Assembly: GCA_016806645.1 (NCBI GenBank)
Contig: JACSYO010001620.1
Span: forward strand, 112,175 to 176,174
Direction: 5' to 3'
Source of the DNA: Ophiodon elongatus
Lineage: Eukaryota; Chordata; Actinopteri; Perciformes; Hexagrammidae
Length of the DNA: 64,000 nt
Both the position numbers and the translations under genes were made by a program. Every line of letters begins with the position of its first letter. The stretch's first letter is position 1. Below are positions 10,780 through 21,300 of this stretch, one piece after another. Below the pieces are notes generated by a model, which did no database searches, had not been told where the DNA came from, and was given only the letters and a program-made list of their open reading frames with translations.

Positions 10780-13280
10780 GATACCATACTTCCCTCCGTC
10801 CAACTGCACACTTCCCTGGATTGGCGGTGAGACCCGCCTGCCTCAGAGACTCCAGCATCGCGCCCACCCGCTGCACATGCTCCGCCCAGGTGGTGCTGTG
10901 CATGATTACATCATCCAAGTAGGCGGCAGTATATGCAGCATGCGGACTCGGCACCCAATCCATGAGGCATTGGAAAGTGGCTGGGGAACAACAGAAAGGG
11001 AAGTGTGGTGAATTGGTATAACCCATATGGAGTGGAGAAGGCTGTCTTTTCCCTGTACTCTGGCAACAGAGGAATTTGCCAGTAGCCCTTGGTCAAATCC
11101 AGTGTCGTAAAGAAACGCGCAGTGCACAGTCGGTCCAGGAGTTCGTCGACCCGGGGCATTGGGTACGAATCGAAACGTGACACGTCATTTACCCTGCGAT
11201 AGTCCACGCAGAACCGTATAGACCCATCCTTCTTGACAATAAGAAAGATGGGGCTACACCAGGCCCTATTGGACTCTTCTATTACCCCCATCTCCAGCAT
11301 GGCAGCCAATTCCCTCTGAACCACTTTTCATTTGTGTTCAGGTAACCTGTAGGGACGCGACCGCACTGCCACACCCGGAGGAGTCTCAATTCGGTGCTCT
11401 ATGAGGTTCGTGCGACCTGGCATGAGGGAGAACACGTCAGCAAACTGCTCTTGCAACTGGAGCAAGAGCAGTTTGCATGTCCGAATAGATTTAATGACCA
11501 GTAACCCGTTAAGTTCCCTCAGTGTTCTCGACATGAACGAAGTGCCCTGGTCAGTCATAATCCCTTTCGGGATTCCGACTCGGGAGATGACCTGAAACAG
11601 AGCCTGCGCGACACTCTTTGCAGAAATGTTGTGCAATGGCACTGCCTCTGGATATCGTGTTGCGTAATCCACCAGGACTAACACAAAGCGATTTCCACAT
11701 GCGCTCCGGTGAAATGGCCCGATGAGATCCATGCCGATTCGCTCAAACGGTACCTCTATTAATGGCAGAGGACACAAGGGAGCCCTCGGAATGGCCAGGT
11801 GGTTTACCAATTGACACTCCGGCCAATAAAATCGGGCCATTATCTGGTCTAGCATTTTCTCATATCCATGTGGCCAGCCATCGGGTTATAGTGAGCTGCC
11901 GGGAAATTATTTTCCCGGCAGCTCTTTGGCACCAGCAATTGGGTGTTTTCCTGACCTGTCTGAGTGTCACGACTCACCCTATACAGTCTGTCCCTAATCA
12001 ATGAGAAGTGCGGGTATAACTGCGCTGCGTCAGGGCGCACCAACTGACCATCAATTTGTATCACTTGATCGAAGGCCGAGCGCAGAGTATCATCCCGAGA
12101 CTGCTCGAGTGGAAAATCTTCCATGGAGTGGAATTTGGGAGCCGGTGGAGTCTCCACGGGAGGCTCCGCCGGATCCCTCTCCCCGTCTGCAGCGTCGGAC
12201 AATCTCGCGTCACCGCTGAGCACAGCACACACACCGCATGACCCTGGCTGTCGTGCACGCACCCCCGCCGCCTGCCCCATTAACCTATTAAACCCCGGCC
12301 AATCTGTTCCCAAGATTAAGGGGTGCGTGAGGCAGGAGCTAACCTTTATACTATGTTTTTTCCCCATAGATTTAATTTCCACTGACACTATGGGATACTC
12401 ATGAACATCCCCATGCACACACCTAATTTTGACCCACAATGCCTCCACCAATGCCCCGGGCTGAACCAGGCTCTGGTGAATCATAGACTGTGTACAGCCC
12501 GAATCCACCATCGCCTGATGTGTACCCCCCTGGAGCCTTACCGGAACGCGGTACGTCGCTCCTAGACCGGGGGAGGGTGTTGGAGAGCCGGCAACCCAAA
12601 TCACCTGGCCCACTTCCATCAGCGGACATTCCCTCCGGAGGTGTCCGGGTTGCCCACACCTCCAACATTCCTGCCCTGATGTTTGAGGGGCCCCCCTGTA
12701 CGTTGGGAAGAGCGCCGGGGTTTGCTGGGGTCGGTGGGTCGGGGAACCGGAGGAGGGGTGTCCACCGCAGAGCTGGCATGGGCCGCGCCAGGGACTGCGG
12801 AGGTAGCTTCCTCCGAGGGGCAGGCGTCGGCCGGGCAGAGGCCAGCGTGCGCCCACTGTTCTCCTGACCACTGGGATGAACCTGGTGGGTCCTCTGCCAG
12901 GGTGACGGTGGTCTCCAGTGCCGTAGGGCGGTGGCAGCGGACCCATTCTGATGTTTGGGCCAGCAGCCCCCCCACGGATTGCTCCAGGACCACCTTCTCC
13001 ACCACTTCCTGCACCACTCCTGGGCTCCCGGGTTGCAGCCACCTGGTTGCAGCGTCCTTTAGCTGCTGTGCGTACGCGAACGGCCGATCCTCGAGCCCCA
13101 GCCTGGCCTCGCGGAACCTCCGGCGGTGGTCCTCCGGCGGTGGTCCTCCGGCGTCAGGCCCAGGCGATCCATGACAGCTTTACGCACGTCTGCGTAACTA
13201 TGCCTGGCTGCCGGTGGCAGCCCCAGGGCCGCTGTGCCTCCCCGGACAGAAGAGGCAAAAGCCGGACTGCCCACTCAGCA
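10780..13280 (-). pseudogene. Gypsy gag-pol, several frames
   Basis: The longest intact frame (13042-11849) covers the zinc knuckle, protease and the integrase zinc-binding start. The integrase core and RT start share a second frame (11855-11328), and the RT palm lies in frames at 11324-10911 and 11026-10780. The integrase keeps two acidic catalytic residues (in GMDLIG and TDQG) but lost the region with the third, a glutamate. RT ends abruptly after the primer-grip and thumb region (VWYLG at about 10780), so RNase H is absent. The protein cannot have been functional in this copy. Confidence 0.75.
11440..11476. repeat. Perfect 15-bp hairpin at the integrase/RT deletion junction
   Basis: GCAAACTGCTCTTGC at 11440-11454 is the exact reverse complement of 11462-11476, with a 7-base loop. 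It lies just where the integrase sequence (SIRT) stops and the RT leader (LQEQFADVF) begins, so it marks the breakpoint. Confidence 0.85.
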
Positions 13281-13283
13281 GCA

Positions 13284-13330
13284 TTATTTATTATGCTAAT
13301 TAGCAATTATTTATTATGCTAATTTGTGGC
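13284..13330. repeat. Short AT-rich direct repeat
   Basis: The motif TTATTTATTATGCTAATT occurs twice in tandem, about 22-23 bp apart, right at the truncated gag end of the Gypsy remnant. Confidence 0.6.
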
Positions 13331-13489
13331 CTTATAGGCTGATTTTCTTTTTGTGCATGATGTTATATACAAATATTTATAGAATTATTGATTACAAACA
13401 TGACATTTTGACGTCACTGTTCTCAAAGTCTATATTGCTTATTTATCAATTAACGGAAAAAGATCAGGCATAATGTTAGTTGCAGTATA

Positions 13490-13640
13490 TCTTTTTTTCT
13501 CAATACTGCGTTTAAGTACTGCTTACTTATACTTCACTTGAGTATTTCCAATTCATGTTACTTTCTACTTCTACTACTTTCAAAAGGTAAATATTGTACT
13601 TTTTACTCCTTAAAAATGTGATTCAGTAATATGTAGATGA
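13490..13640. repeat. Dispersed teleost repeat (acttgagtatttcc type)
   Basis: The run ACTTGAGTATTTCC ... CATGTTACTTTCTACTTCTACT ... GTACTTTTTACTCC is a stretch I recognise as a very common interspersed repeat in fish genomes. The copy is partial. The family name and ends cannot be assigned by eye. Confidence 0.45.
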
Positions 13641-14640
13641 GAGGATTGGGTTCCTCTTGTTCATATTCATTAAACTATCATTTCTTAGCATGCTTCATGG
13701 AGGTGATGGGGGACGACATCCATATGTCGTGGCTTTGTGCAAGAATTTGTATTCCAAAATTAATCTGAAGTAAAAATGAGGCTTCAGTTCACAGCTGAGA
13801 GGAACCCAAGTGAGGGCCATTCGTTCTCTTTGGAGACCATGAGAGGAAGAGCAGCATCTAGGCTGTTTTCTCTTTTACACATGGAATATGTCAGATTGCA
13901 TACAAATGGATTCTGGATGAATGTTTAGCTGACGGGTTTAAATACGACAACACCCACGAGCCTCGGCCGCGTTGCTGGAGAAGAAGTGGGGAGTGACTCA
14001 GCACGTTAATTTATGCTTTGCTTTAATATTCCAATTATATGCAACTTCATATATCTCCAAATGTGTGTTCTTAATGTGAGTGTGCATGATGGACTGAAGG
14101 ATGAAGGGTTCCTCTGTGTTGAAAACATTATTATTAATAAACTACTGATTAAGATCAGATCAGATTAAACTACACAAAAGTAAATAAAGGAATCAAAATC
14201 CAGGGACTGATCATCAGACAGACAACCACTATATTAAAAAATATAATTTTTTAGAAAAGCTGTCATATTTTTAACTACAGCTCCTTGACATGCTGATCTG
14301 AAGGTTCACATAATAAAATCACCACCACAGAGAAGATGTATAATACTTTTTCTGACTGGTAAAGTCTGACCAAGTTAATTAATTCATGTTTTTATGTTGT
14401 GTATGCATTTGCTGATGATATAATTACTCGAATTACTTTGTCATTTCTATTCTGAAGTCATATTACAGTTCTTCATATATAATACATATTAATTGAATCA
14501 AGCAATATTTGCCACCTTATAGGAATCCTCATAGAAAACGTTGTTTGAAATGTTTTGCAAATAAATGATGCTATAAAATACTGATTTTAAGTTTAGGTGT
14601 AATTTGAATACTGATGTGATACGAGACGTGTCTTTATTGG
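13641..14640. other. Intergenic, nothing recognised
   Basis: AT-rich sequence upstream of the zdhhc7-like promoter. I see no open frame, RNA gene or named repeat. Confidence 0.4.
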
Positions 14641-14689
14641 TCTGTAAACTGTGATGATGATGATGAAGAGAGAGAGCTGGTAAATGGGT

Positions 14690-14800
14690 GTGTCTGGACG
14701 CGGCCTGTGACGTAGAGGCTGGAATCCTCTCCGATGATCCCATTGGCTCGCTGCCCCTACGTCATGACGTAGTGTTGTTGGTGAGGGAGCGGAAGCCGTG
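14690..14800 (+). promoter_or_regulatory. Promoter region of the zdhhc7-like gene
   Basis: GC content rises sharply. TGACGTAG occurs at 14708-14715, an inverted CCAAT box (ATTGGC) at about 14742-14747, and a CRE palindrome at 14757-14772. No TATA box is present, as is usual for a CpG-type housekeeping promoter. A transcribed leader with a good GT donor at 14868 follows. CREB/ATF and NF-Y binding is inferred from the motifs. Confidence 0.6.
14757..14772. promoter_or_regulatory. 16-bp palindrome with two facing CRE half-sites
   Basis: CTACGTCATGACGTAG reads the same on both strands and contains ACGTCA and TGACGT sharing the central CATG. A third TGACGTAG lies about 50 bp upstream. Confidence 0.75.
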
Positions 14801-14867
14801 CGTGTGACCGAGGGGAGCTACCGAGCAGCAACATCCGAGGAAGCCCCGAAGGATGCCCGTCTTCCAG
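14785..14867 (+). other. Noncoding exon 1 of the zdhhc7-like gene (probable)
   Basis: Leader between the CRE promoter and the donor CCAG|GTAAGA at 14868. It contains an ATG at 14853 (MPVFQ). If spliced to either acceptor before the coding exon it gives only a short upstream ORF that ends before 16794, so this exon is taken as 5' UTR. The transcription start is not visible, and the left end is a guess. Confidence 0.5.
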
Positions 14868-15029
14868 GTAAGATTCAGCGGGTTGTTACGATAATTACTC
14901 CGAACCCTCACCCGGACAGGACCACCGAGGCCTCGCGGAGCGGGAGCCCGTCAGCCGGAGCCCGTCAGCCGGAGCCCACACGCGGGTGAGTCCCTCTGAG
15001 AAACGGGGTAGCGTCTCCGACGAGCCACT

Positions 15030-15930
15030 GGGTCTCACCTACCAGGCGTGTAGTCTCCAGGCCTATAAACGGTCTCACCTATCAGGCGTGTAGTCTCCAG
15101 GCCTATAAACGGTCTCACCTACCAGGCGTGTAGTCTCCAGGCCTATAAACTGTCTCACCTATCAGACGTGTAGTCTCCAGGCCTATAAACGGTCTCACCT
15201 ACCAGGCGTGTAGTCTCCAGGCCTATAAACGGTCTCACCTATCAGGCGTGTAGTCTCCAGGCCTATAAACGGTCTCACCTATCAGGCGTGTAGTCTCCAG
15301 GCCTATAAACGGTCTCACCTACCAGGCGTGTAGTCTCCAGGCCTATAAACGGTCTCACCTATCAGGCGTGTAGTCTCCAGGCCTATAAACGGTCTCACCT
15401 ACCAGGCGTGTAGTCTCCAGGCCTATAAACGGTCTCACCTATCAGGCGTGTAGTCTCCAGGCCTATAAACGGTCTCACCTATCAGGCGTGTAGTCTCCAG
15501 GCCTATAAACTCTCACCTATCAGGCGTGTAGTCTCCAGGCCTATAAACTGTCTCACCTCACATACATATAGTCTCCAGGCCTATAAACTGTCTCACCTCA
15601 CATACATGTAGTCTCCAGGCCTATAAACGGTCTCACATACATGTAGTCTCCAGGCCTATAAACGGTCTCACATACATGTAGTCTCCAGGCCTGTAAACTG
15701 TCTCACCTACCAGGCGTGTAGTCTCCAGGCCTATAAACTGTCTCACCAACCGTCTAGGCCTATAAACTGTCTCACCAACCGTCTAGGCCTATAAACTGTC
15801 TCGCCTACCGTCTAGGCCTATAAACTGTCTCGCCTACCGTCTAGGCCTATAAGCTGGCTCGCCTACCGTCTAGGCCTATAAGCTGGCTCGCCTACCGTCT
15901 AGGCCTATAAGCTGGCTCGCCTCACATACA
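15030..15930. repeat. 40-bp minisatellite in intron 1
   Basis: About a dozen regular 40-bp units (each including GGTCTCACCTAYCAGGCGTG and ending in AGGCCTATAAAC) occupy 15030-15510. Diverged units with CATACATGTAG follow, then a 27-bp derivative (ACCGTCTAGGCCTATAAACT and similar) near 15740-15915. The C/T alternation (CTACCAGG or CTATCAGG) marks unit types along the array. It lies wholly within the first intron of the zdhhc7-like gene. Confidence 0.92.
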
Positions 15931-16245
15931 TGCAGTCTTAGGTGTGTCTCGGGGGTTGACCCCCCCCTTCAGTGGCTTCATCCACTTGTCTGCTGTGTCA
16001 TATACTAAATGTCAGAGTAGCATTTCACACAGCTTTCTTGTTGAGGAACTTCTGACATGTTATAGACAAATCTATGAGTTAAAAGTAGTCACCAGATGAC
16101 TCAATGATGGACCTAGTATGATAATAAAGCTTATAGCCCCATTAAACAGGAGCCACACACATGGCTTCTCTGCGCTCACTCCTTCACGGTAGATGTGTTG
16201 TTTCGTAAACATTTCTATGGTTATTCAGTTGCCTATATTTCAGGT
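15931..16245. other. Intronic sequence, nothing recognised
   Basis: A short C-run at 15960-15966 follows the minisatellite. No element or gene is visible. Confidence 0.4.
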
Positions 16246-16560
16246 TAGGGCTGCACAATTAATTTATTCAAAATTGTAATATGACCTACTGCAATTATTT
16301 AATCGCTGGAGGCGCAGTATTTGTTTAAAAGTGAAATGTGTCAAAATACCATTAAAATAAATAAAAACCTTGTGGTGCTGCAGATAAATCCTGCCTACAC
16401 ATCATATTTCAAACATCGGCGTTAAACAGTGGACATCGCTGTTTGGTGCAGATTCACACAAAAACTCTATCATTTGAAAGTTGTTCAATGAAAATGGGTA
16501 ATTATGTAAAAACTATTATGCCCTCTAATATCGAAAATCATATCGGATTGCATCGGTCAA
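16246..16560. mobile_element. Possible non-autonomous hAT element
   Basis: It opens with TAGGGCTGCACAATTAAT, which resembles the widespread vertebrate hAT-type terminus, and closes with an ATATCG/ATCGGATTGCATCGG region similar to the other end of such elements. No transposase is present and the target duplication is unclear, so the ends are approximate. Confidence 0.4.
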
Positions 16561-16800
16561 GATAATCTCACTATTCTTTCTAAAGCGCTCCGCCCCGTCT
16601 CAGGTGTTGTTGCCTCTTCTCCCGCTAAACGTTCTAGTGAATGTTTGACCTGTTGATGGAAAGCTCTCTCCTCCTCCAGAGGACCAGCCCGGGACCGAGC
16701 CTCTGAACTGCCCCTCCCCTCCAGCATGCGGTGACTGAGGCTGAGGCCCAAAGGCACAGCGGATCCGGTGGCAGCGGCGGGCGTCGAGCTTAGATGAAGG

Positions 16801-17142
16801 ATGAAGAGCCCGGTGCACAGATGCCGGGATGTGGAGCACGGGCGCGGGCAGGGCCGGACCGGGTCGGGGGCCAGCTGCCTACAGGCCGAGCAGCGCATCC
16901 CGATCTCCAAAGACGTCATCACTTCCTCCGCGGCCTCCGCCATGTGGTTCATCAGGGACGTCTGTGGCATCGTGTGCGCCGTCATCACCTGGCTGCTGGT
17001 GTTGTACGCAGACTTTGTGGTGCTGTTCGTGATGCTGCTGCCCTCCAAGAATCTGACCTATAGCATCGTGAACGGAACCCTGTTCAACATTCTGGCCTTC
17101 CTCGCCCTGGCCTCACACCTCAGGGCCATGTGCACCGACCCT
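16801..17142 (+). CDS. zdhhc7: zdhhc7-like palmitoyltransferase, first coding exon
   Basis: ZDHHC7 and its close relative ZDHHC3 are Golgi palmitoyltransferases with four membrane spans and a DHHC cysteine-rich catalytic loop. This exon encodes 114 residues. The N-terminal HRCRDVEH resembles the ZDHHC7 start (HRLRDVEHH). It is followed by MWFIRDVCGIVCAVITWLLV, with TM1 at about residues 55-80, PSKNLTYSIVNG, and TM2 at about 88-106. It ends at TDP, exactly where family members have an exon junction, followed by the donor GTAAGT at 17143 (phase 0). Acceptors lie at 16678-16679 (CTCCTCCAG) and 16723-16724 (CCCCTCCAG). An out-of-frame ATG at 16794 overlaps the chosen start. The Pro/Gly-rich residues 14-47 do not match relatives well. 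The DHHC exons are not seen in the rest of the window, so the gene is incomplete here. zdhhc3 is the alternative identity. Confidence 0.82.
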
Positions 17143-17214
17143 GTAAGTGCACTTGTTTGGTGTTAATGTCTACACACAAATTAAGAGTGAGGTGACAGGC
17201 TGTCATGCCTTTAG

Positions 17215-17403
17215 GGGAGACATCGCAGGGAGCACTGTCACCTCGCAGCAAGAGGGGCCCGGGTTCCATCCCCGATCCTCGGCTTTCCTTCTGTGTGGAG
17301 TTTGCACGTTCTCCCCGTGGCAGTGTGGGTTCCCTCCACGTTCTCCCCGTGGCAGTGTGGGTTCCCTCCACGTTCTCCCTGTGGCAGTGTGGGCTCCCTC
17401 CAC
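17215..17403 (+). mobile_element. tRNA-derived SINE with a small internal tandem repeat
   Basis: It has an A-box-like start, a B box GGTTCCATCCC at 17262-17272, and the familiar fish SINE body CTGTGTGGAGTTTGCACGTTCTCCCCGTG. A 32-bp piece beginning CTCCCCGTGGCAGTGTGGG is repeated three times from 17311. The tail of the LINE at 17404 abuts it. It lies in the intron after the zdhhc7-like coding exon. Confidence 0.65.
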
Positions 17404-18314
17404 GTTCAATTCAATTCAATTTATTTTTGTATAGCCCAAAATCACAAATTACAAATTCTCCTCAGAGGGCTTTACAATCTGTACACACTGACATCCTCTG
17501 TCCCAGAACCTCTCATCGGATCAGGAAAAACTCCCCCAAAAAAAACCTTTCAACAGGGAGAAAAATGGAAGAAACCTTCAGGAGAGACACAGAGGAGGAT
17601 CCCTCTCCCAGGATGGACAGAGTACAAAAATAGATGTCATGTGTACAGAATGAACAGCATAACAGAGTTACAACACGTTCAATTCACATGACAGAAATGA
17701 TTCATGTAATAGTAGCAGTAGGTGACGGGGAGGACCACAGCAGGACGCAGGACCAGGGTCCAGATTTAACCACGATCCATAAAAACCTGCGAGGCGAGAA
17801 CAAAGACTTCGGGGATGGAGCAGAGTTAGTAATGTGCATTTATGGTGCATGAATTCATACAGAAGGAAAATTAGAGAAGAATGTGCGTCAGCAGGGCCAC
17901 GGAAGGAACCAGGAGGTAAATGGTTTGAACTCTGAACCTCAGTCGCTCGTAGACCGTCAGTCATGATTTAGTACTGCATCAAGGACTTTGTGAGGTTGGG
18001 GGAATTGTGTAATATTTTACACATTCTACATTTTAGAATGTGTGTCAGCAGGGCCACGGCAGGAACCAGGAGGCAGGACCAGGGTCCAGATGCAACCACG
18101 ATTCGTGGAAACCTGCGAGGCGAGAAAGCACAAAGACTCCGGGGGAATAAGTAGAGTTAGTAATGTGCATTGATAGAACATGAATTCATACAGAAGGAGA
18201 GAGAGAAAAGGATAGAGGAGCTCAGTGTATCCTAAGTTGTCCCCCAGCAGTCTAGGCCTATAGCAGCATATCAAGGGGCTGGAAAGAATGGACCAGGGCA
18301 AACCTGAGCCAGCC

Positions 18315-21300
18315 CTAACTATAAGCGCTATCAAAGAGGAAAATCTTAAGTCTACTCTTAAATGTGGTCACTGTGTCTGCCCCCCGGACTGAAAGTGGAA
18401 GCTGGTTCCATAGAAGAGGAGCTTGATAACTGAAGGCTCTGGCTCCCATCCTACTTTTTAAGACTCTAGGAACCACAAGCAGCCCCGCATTCAGTGAGCG
18501 CAGCTCTCTAGTGGGGAAATATGGTACTATGAGATCCTTAAGATATGAAGGTGCCTCACCAATTAAGGCTTTGTAGGTGAGGAGAAGGATTTTAAATTTG
18601 ACTCTGGATTTTACAGGGAGCCAGTGAAGAGAAGCTAATACAGGAGTAATATGATCTCATCTCTTAGTTTTTGTTAGTACACGAGCTGCAGCATTCTGGA
18701 TCAACTGGAGAGATTTAAGAGACTTATTAGAGCAGCCTGATAATAAGGAGTTACAGTAGTCCAGTCTAGAAGTAACAGATGCGTGAACTACTTTTTCTGC
18801 ATCTCTTTGAGACAGGATGTGTCTAATTTTTGAAATGTTACGTGGGTGAAAAAAGGCAGTCCTTGAGATTTGTTTTACGTGAGAGTTAAAGGACAAGTCC
18901 TGATCAAAGACAACTCTGAGATTCTTTACGGTGATGCTGGATGCCAGGGCAATGCCATCTAGAGAAACCACATTATTAGATAGTTGATTCCGGAGGTGTT
19001 CTGGGCCTAGTAAAATAACTTCAGTTTTGTCTGAGTTTAACATCAGGAAGTTGCAGGTCATCCATGTTTTTATATCTTTGAGACATGCTTGAAGTTCAGC
19101 AAGCTGGTTGGTTTCGTCTGGCTTGATTGATAGATATAATTGAGTATCGTCAGCATAACAATGAAAGTCTATGGAGTGTCTTCTGATAATATTGCCCAAA
19201 GGAAGCATATATAAGGTGAATAAGATTGGTCCAAGCACAGAACCTTGTGGAACTCCGTGACTGACGTTGGTGGTCATCGAGGATTCAACTGTTTACATAT
19301 ACAAATTGAGATCAATCCGATAAATAGGACTCAAACCAGCCTAGTGCGGTGCCTTTAATGCCAATCAAATGTTCTAATCTCTGTAATAGGATGTGATGGT
19401 CAATGGTGTCGAACGCAGCACTAAGGTCTAACAAGACAAGGACAGAGACAGAGACAAGTCCTTTATCAGCACTAAGGTCTAACAAGACAAGGACAGAGAC
19501 AAGTCCTTTATCAGCACTAAGGTCTAACAAGACAAGGACAGAGACAAGTCCTTTATCAGCACTAAGGTCTAACAAGACAAGGACAGAGACAGAGACAAGT
19601 CCTTTATCAGCACTAAGGTCTAACAAGACAAGGACAGAGACAGAGACAAGTCCTTTATCAGCACTAAGGTCTAACAAGACAAGGACAGAGACAAGTCCTT
19701 TATCTGATGCAATTAGAAGGTCATTAGTAATTTTCACCAGTGCTGTCTCTGTGCTGTGGTGTTTTCTAAAACCTGACTGAAAATCCTCAAATAAACTATT
19801 GTTCTGTAGAAAGTCACATAACTGATTTGCTACTACTTTCTCAAGGATCTTAGAGAGGAAGGGAAGGTTAGAGATCGGTCTATAGTTAGCCGAGTGGGCT
19901 TCTTGAGAAGAGGCTTAATCACAGCTACTTCAAAAGACTGTGGTACATGGCCTGTTAGTAAAGACAGATTGACAATATCCAGCAGACAGGTGCCAATCAA
20001 AGGTAAAACTTCTTGAAGCAGCCTCGTCGGGACGGGGTCCAAGAGACAGGTAGAAGATTTAGAAGAGGAAATTGTTGAAGACAATTTTTTAAAGTCGATG
20101 AGAGAGAAGCCGTCCATACATATATCAGGGTTTATAGCTGTTTCTAAGGATAGATTGGTACTGGTTGAGGGCAAGAGATTATTAATCTTGTCTCTAATAG
20201 TTAGAATCTTATCATTGAAGAAGCTCATGAAGTCATTACTACTGAGGTCTATAGGAACACACGGCTCAACAGAGCTGTGACTCTGTGTCAGCCTGGCTAC
20301 AGTGCTGAAGAGAAACCTGGGGTTGTTCTTATTTTTCTCTATTATTAGTGAGTAATAGGCTGCTCTGGCATTACGGAGGGCCTTCTTATGTTTTAAGACT
20401 ATCTCGCCAAACTAACCGAGATTCTTCTATATTGGTGTAACGCCATATCCTTTCAAGCTTTCGCAATATTTGTTTTATTTTGCGGGTTTGAGGGTTATAC
20501 CATGGAGCGAACCTCCTCTGCTTTATTATCTTCTTTTTTAGAGGAGCTATAGAGTCTAGTGTCAGTCTCAGTGAGCCTGTAGCACTATCGATGAGATGAT
20601 CAATCTGGGACGGACTAAAGTTAGTACAGGAGTCCTCCGTTATATTGAGACATGGCATTGAATTAAATACAGATGGAATCGCTTCTTTAAATTTAGCTAC
20701 AGCACTGTCAGATAGACATCTGGTGTAGAAACCTTTACCTAACGGTGTACACTCTGGTAGTATAAACTCGAAAGTTATTAGGTAATGGTCTGATAAAAGA
20801 GGGTTCTGTGGAAAAACTATTAGATGTTCTATTTTAATGCCATATGCAAGACAAGTTCGAGGGTGTGGTTTAAACAGTGAGTGGGTTTCTGTACACTCTG
20901 ACAGAAGCCGATTGAATCTAATAATGAGATAAACGCAGTACTAAGGCTATCATTATCAACATCCACATGAATATTAAAGTCACCTACAATAATAACTATC
21001 TGTTTTAAGAACTAAACTTGATAAAAACTCTGAAAAATCAGATAGAAATTCAGAATACGGACCAGGGGCCCGGTACACTATAACAAATATAATTGGCTGT
21101 ATTGTTTTCCAGGTTAGATGTGAAAGACTAAGAACAAGGCTTTCAAATGAGTTGTAGTTTAATTTAGGTTTAGGGTTCATTAATAGGCCCGAGTCAAAGA
21201 TAGCTGCTACTCCACCTCCTCGGCCGGTGCCTCGAGGAATGTGAGTATTAATGTGACTTGGAGGAGTTGATTCATTTAGGCTGACATATTCTTTATGACA

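Larger units (their letters stand above)
10775..13283 (-). mobile_element. Gypsy retrotransposon remnant with gag-PR-IN-RT order (Gmr1-like)
   Basis: Reading the minus strand: gag end with YADVRKAVMDRLGLTPEDHRRR (about 13195-13130), a CCHC zinc knuckle CWRCGQPGHLRREC (about 12660-12620), aspartic protease with VDSGCTQS (near 12500) and LILGTDWPG (near 12300), integrase with AHYNPMAGH (near 11880), GMDLIGPF and TDQGTSF (11730-11540), then RT with LPGRTNLIEH, KDGSIRFCVDYRRVN, LDLTKGYWQIP and the catalytic YLDD (near 10915). In standard Gypsy elements integrase follows RT. Here it precedes RT, as in Gmr1-type elements. No LTRs remain. A 14-bp duplication in gag near 13120-13150, loss of the WPG...CxxC segment in the integrase zinc finger and a large loss after SIRT make it defective. 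Confidence 0.82.

Noticed and set aside
15030..15930. CRISPR-like regular repeat array
   Set aside because: Units are directly adjacent with no unique spacers. It is a eukaryotic minisatellite inside an intron.
16557..17048. 163-codon minus-strand frame opposite the zdhhc7-like exon
   Set aside because: Shadow of the coding exon. The plus-strand reading has homology, TM segments and splice sites.
17634..17852. Frame beginning MSCVQNEQHNRV that appears at three places (near 4444, 17634 and 32963)
   Set aside because: It is part of the L2-type 3' UTR. Recurrence reflects copies of the LINE, not a gene family, and the frames differ by indels.
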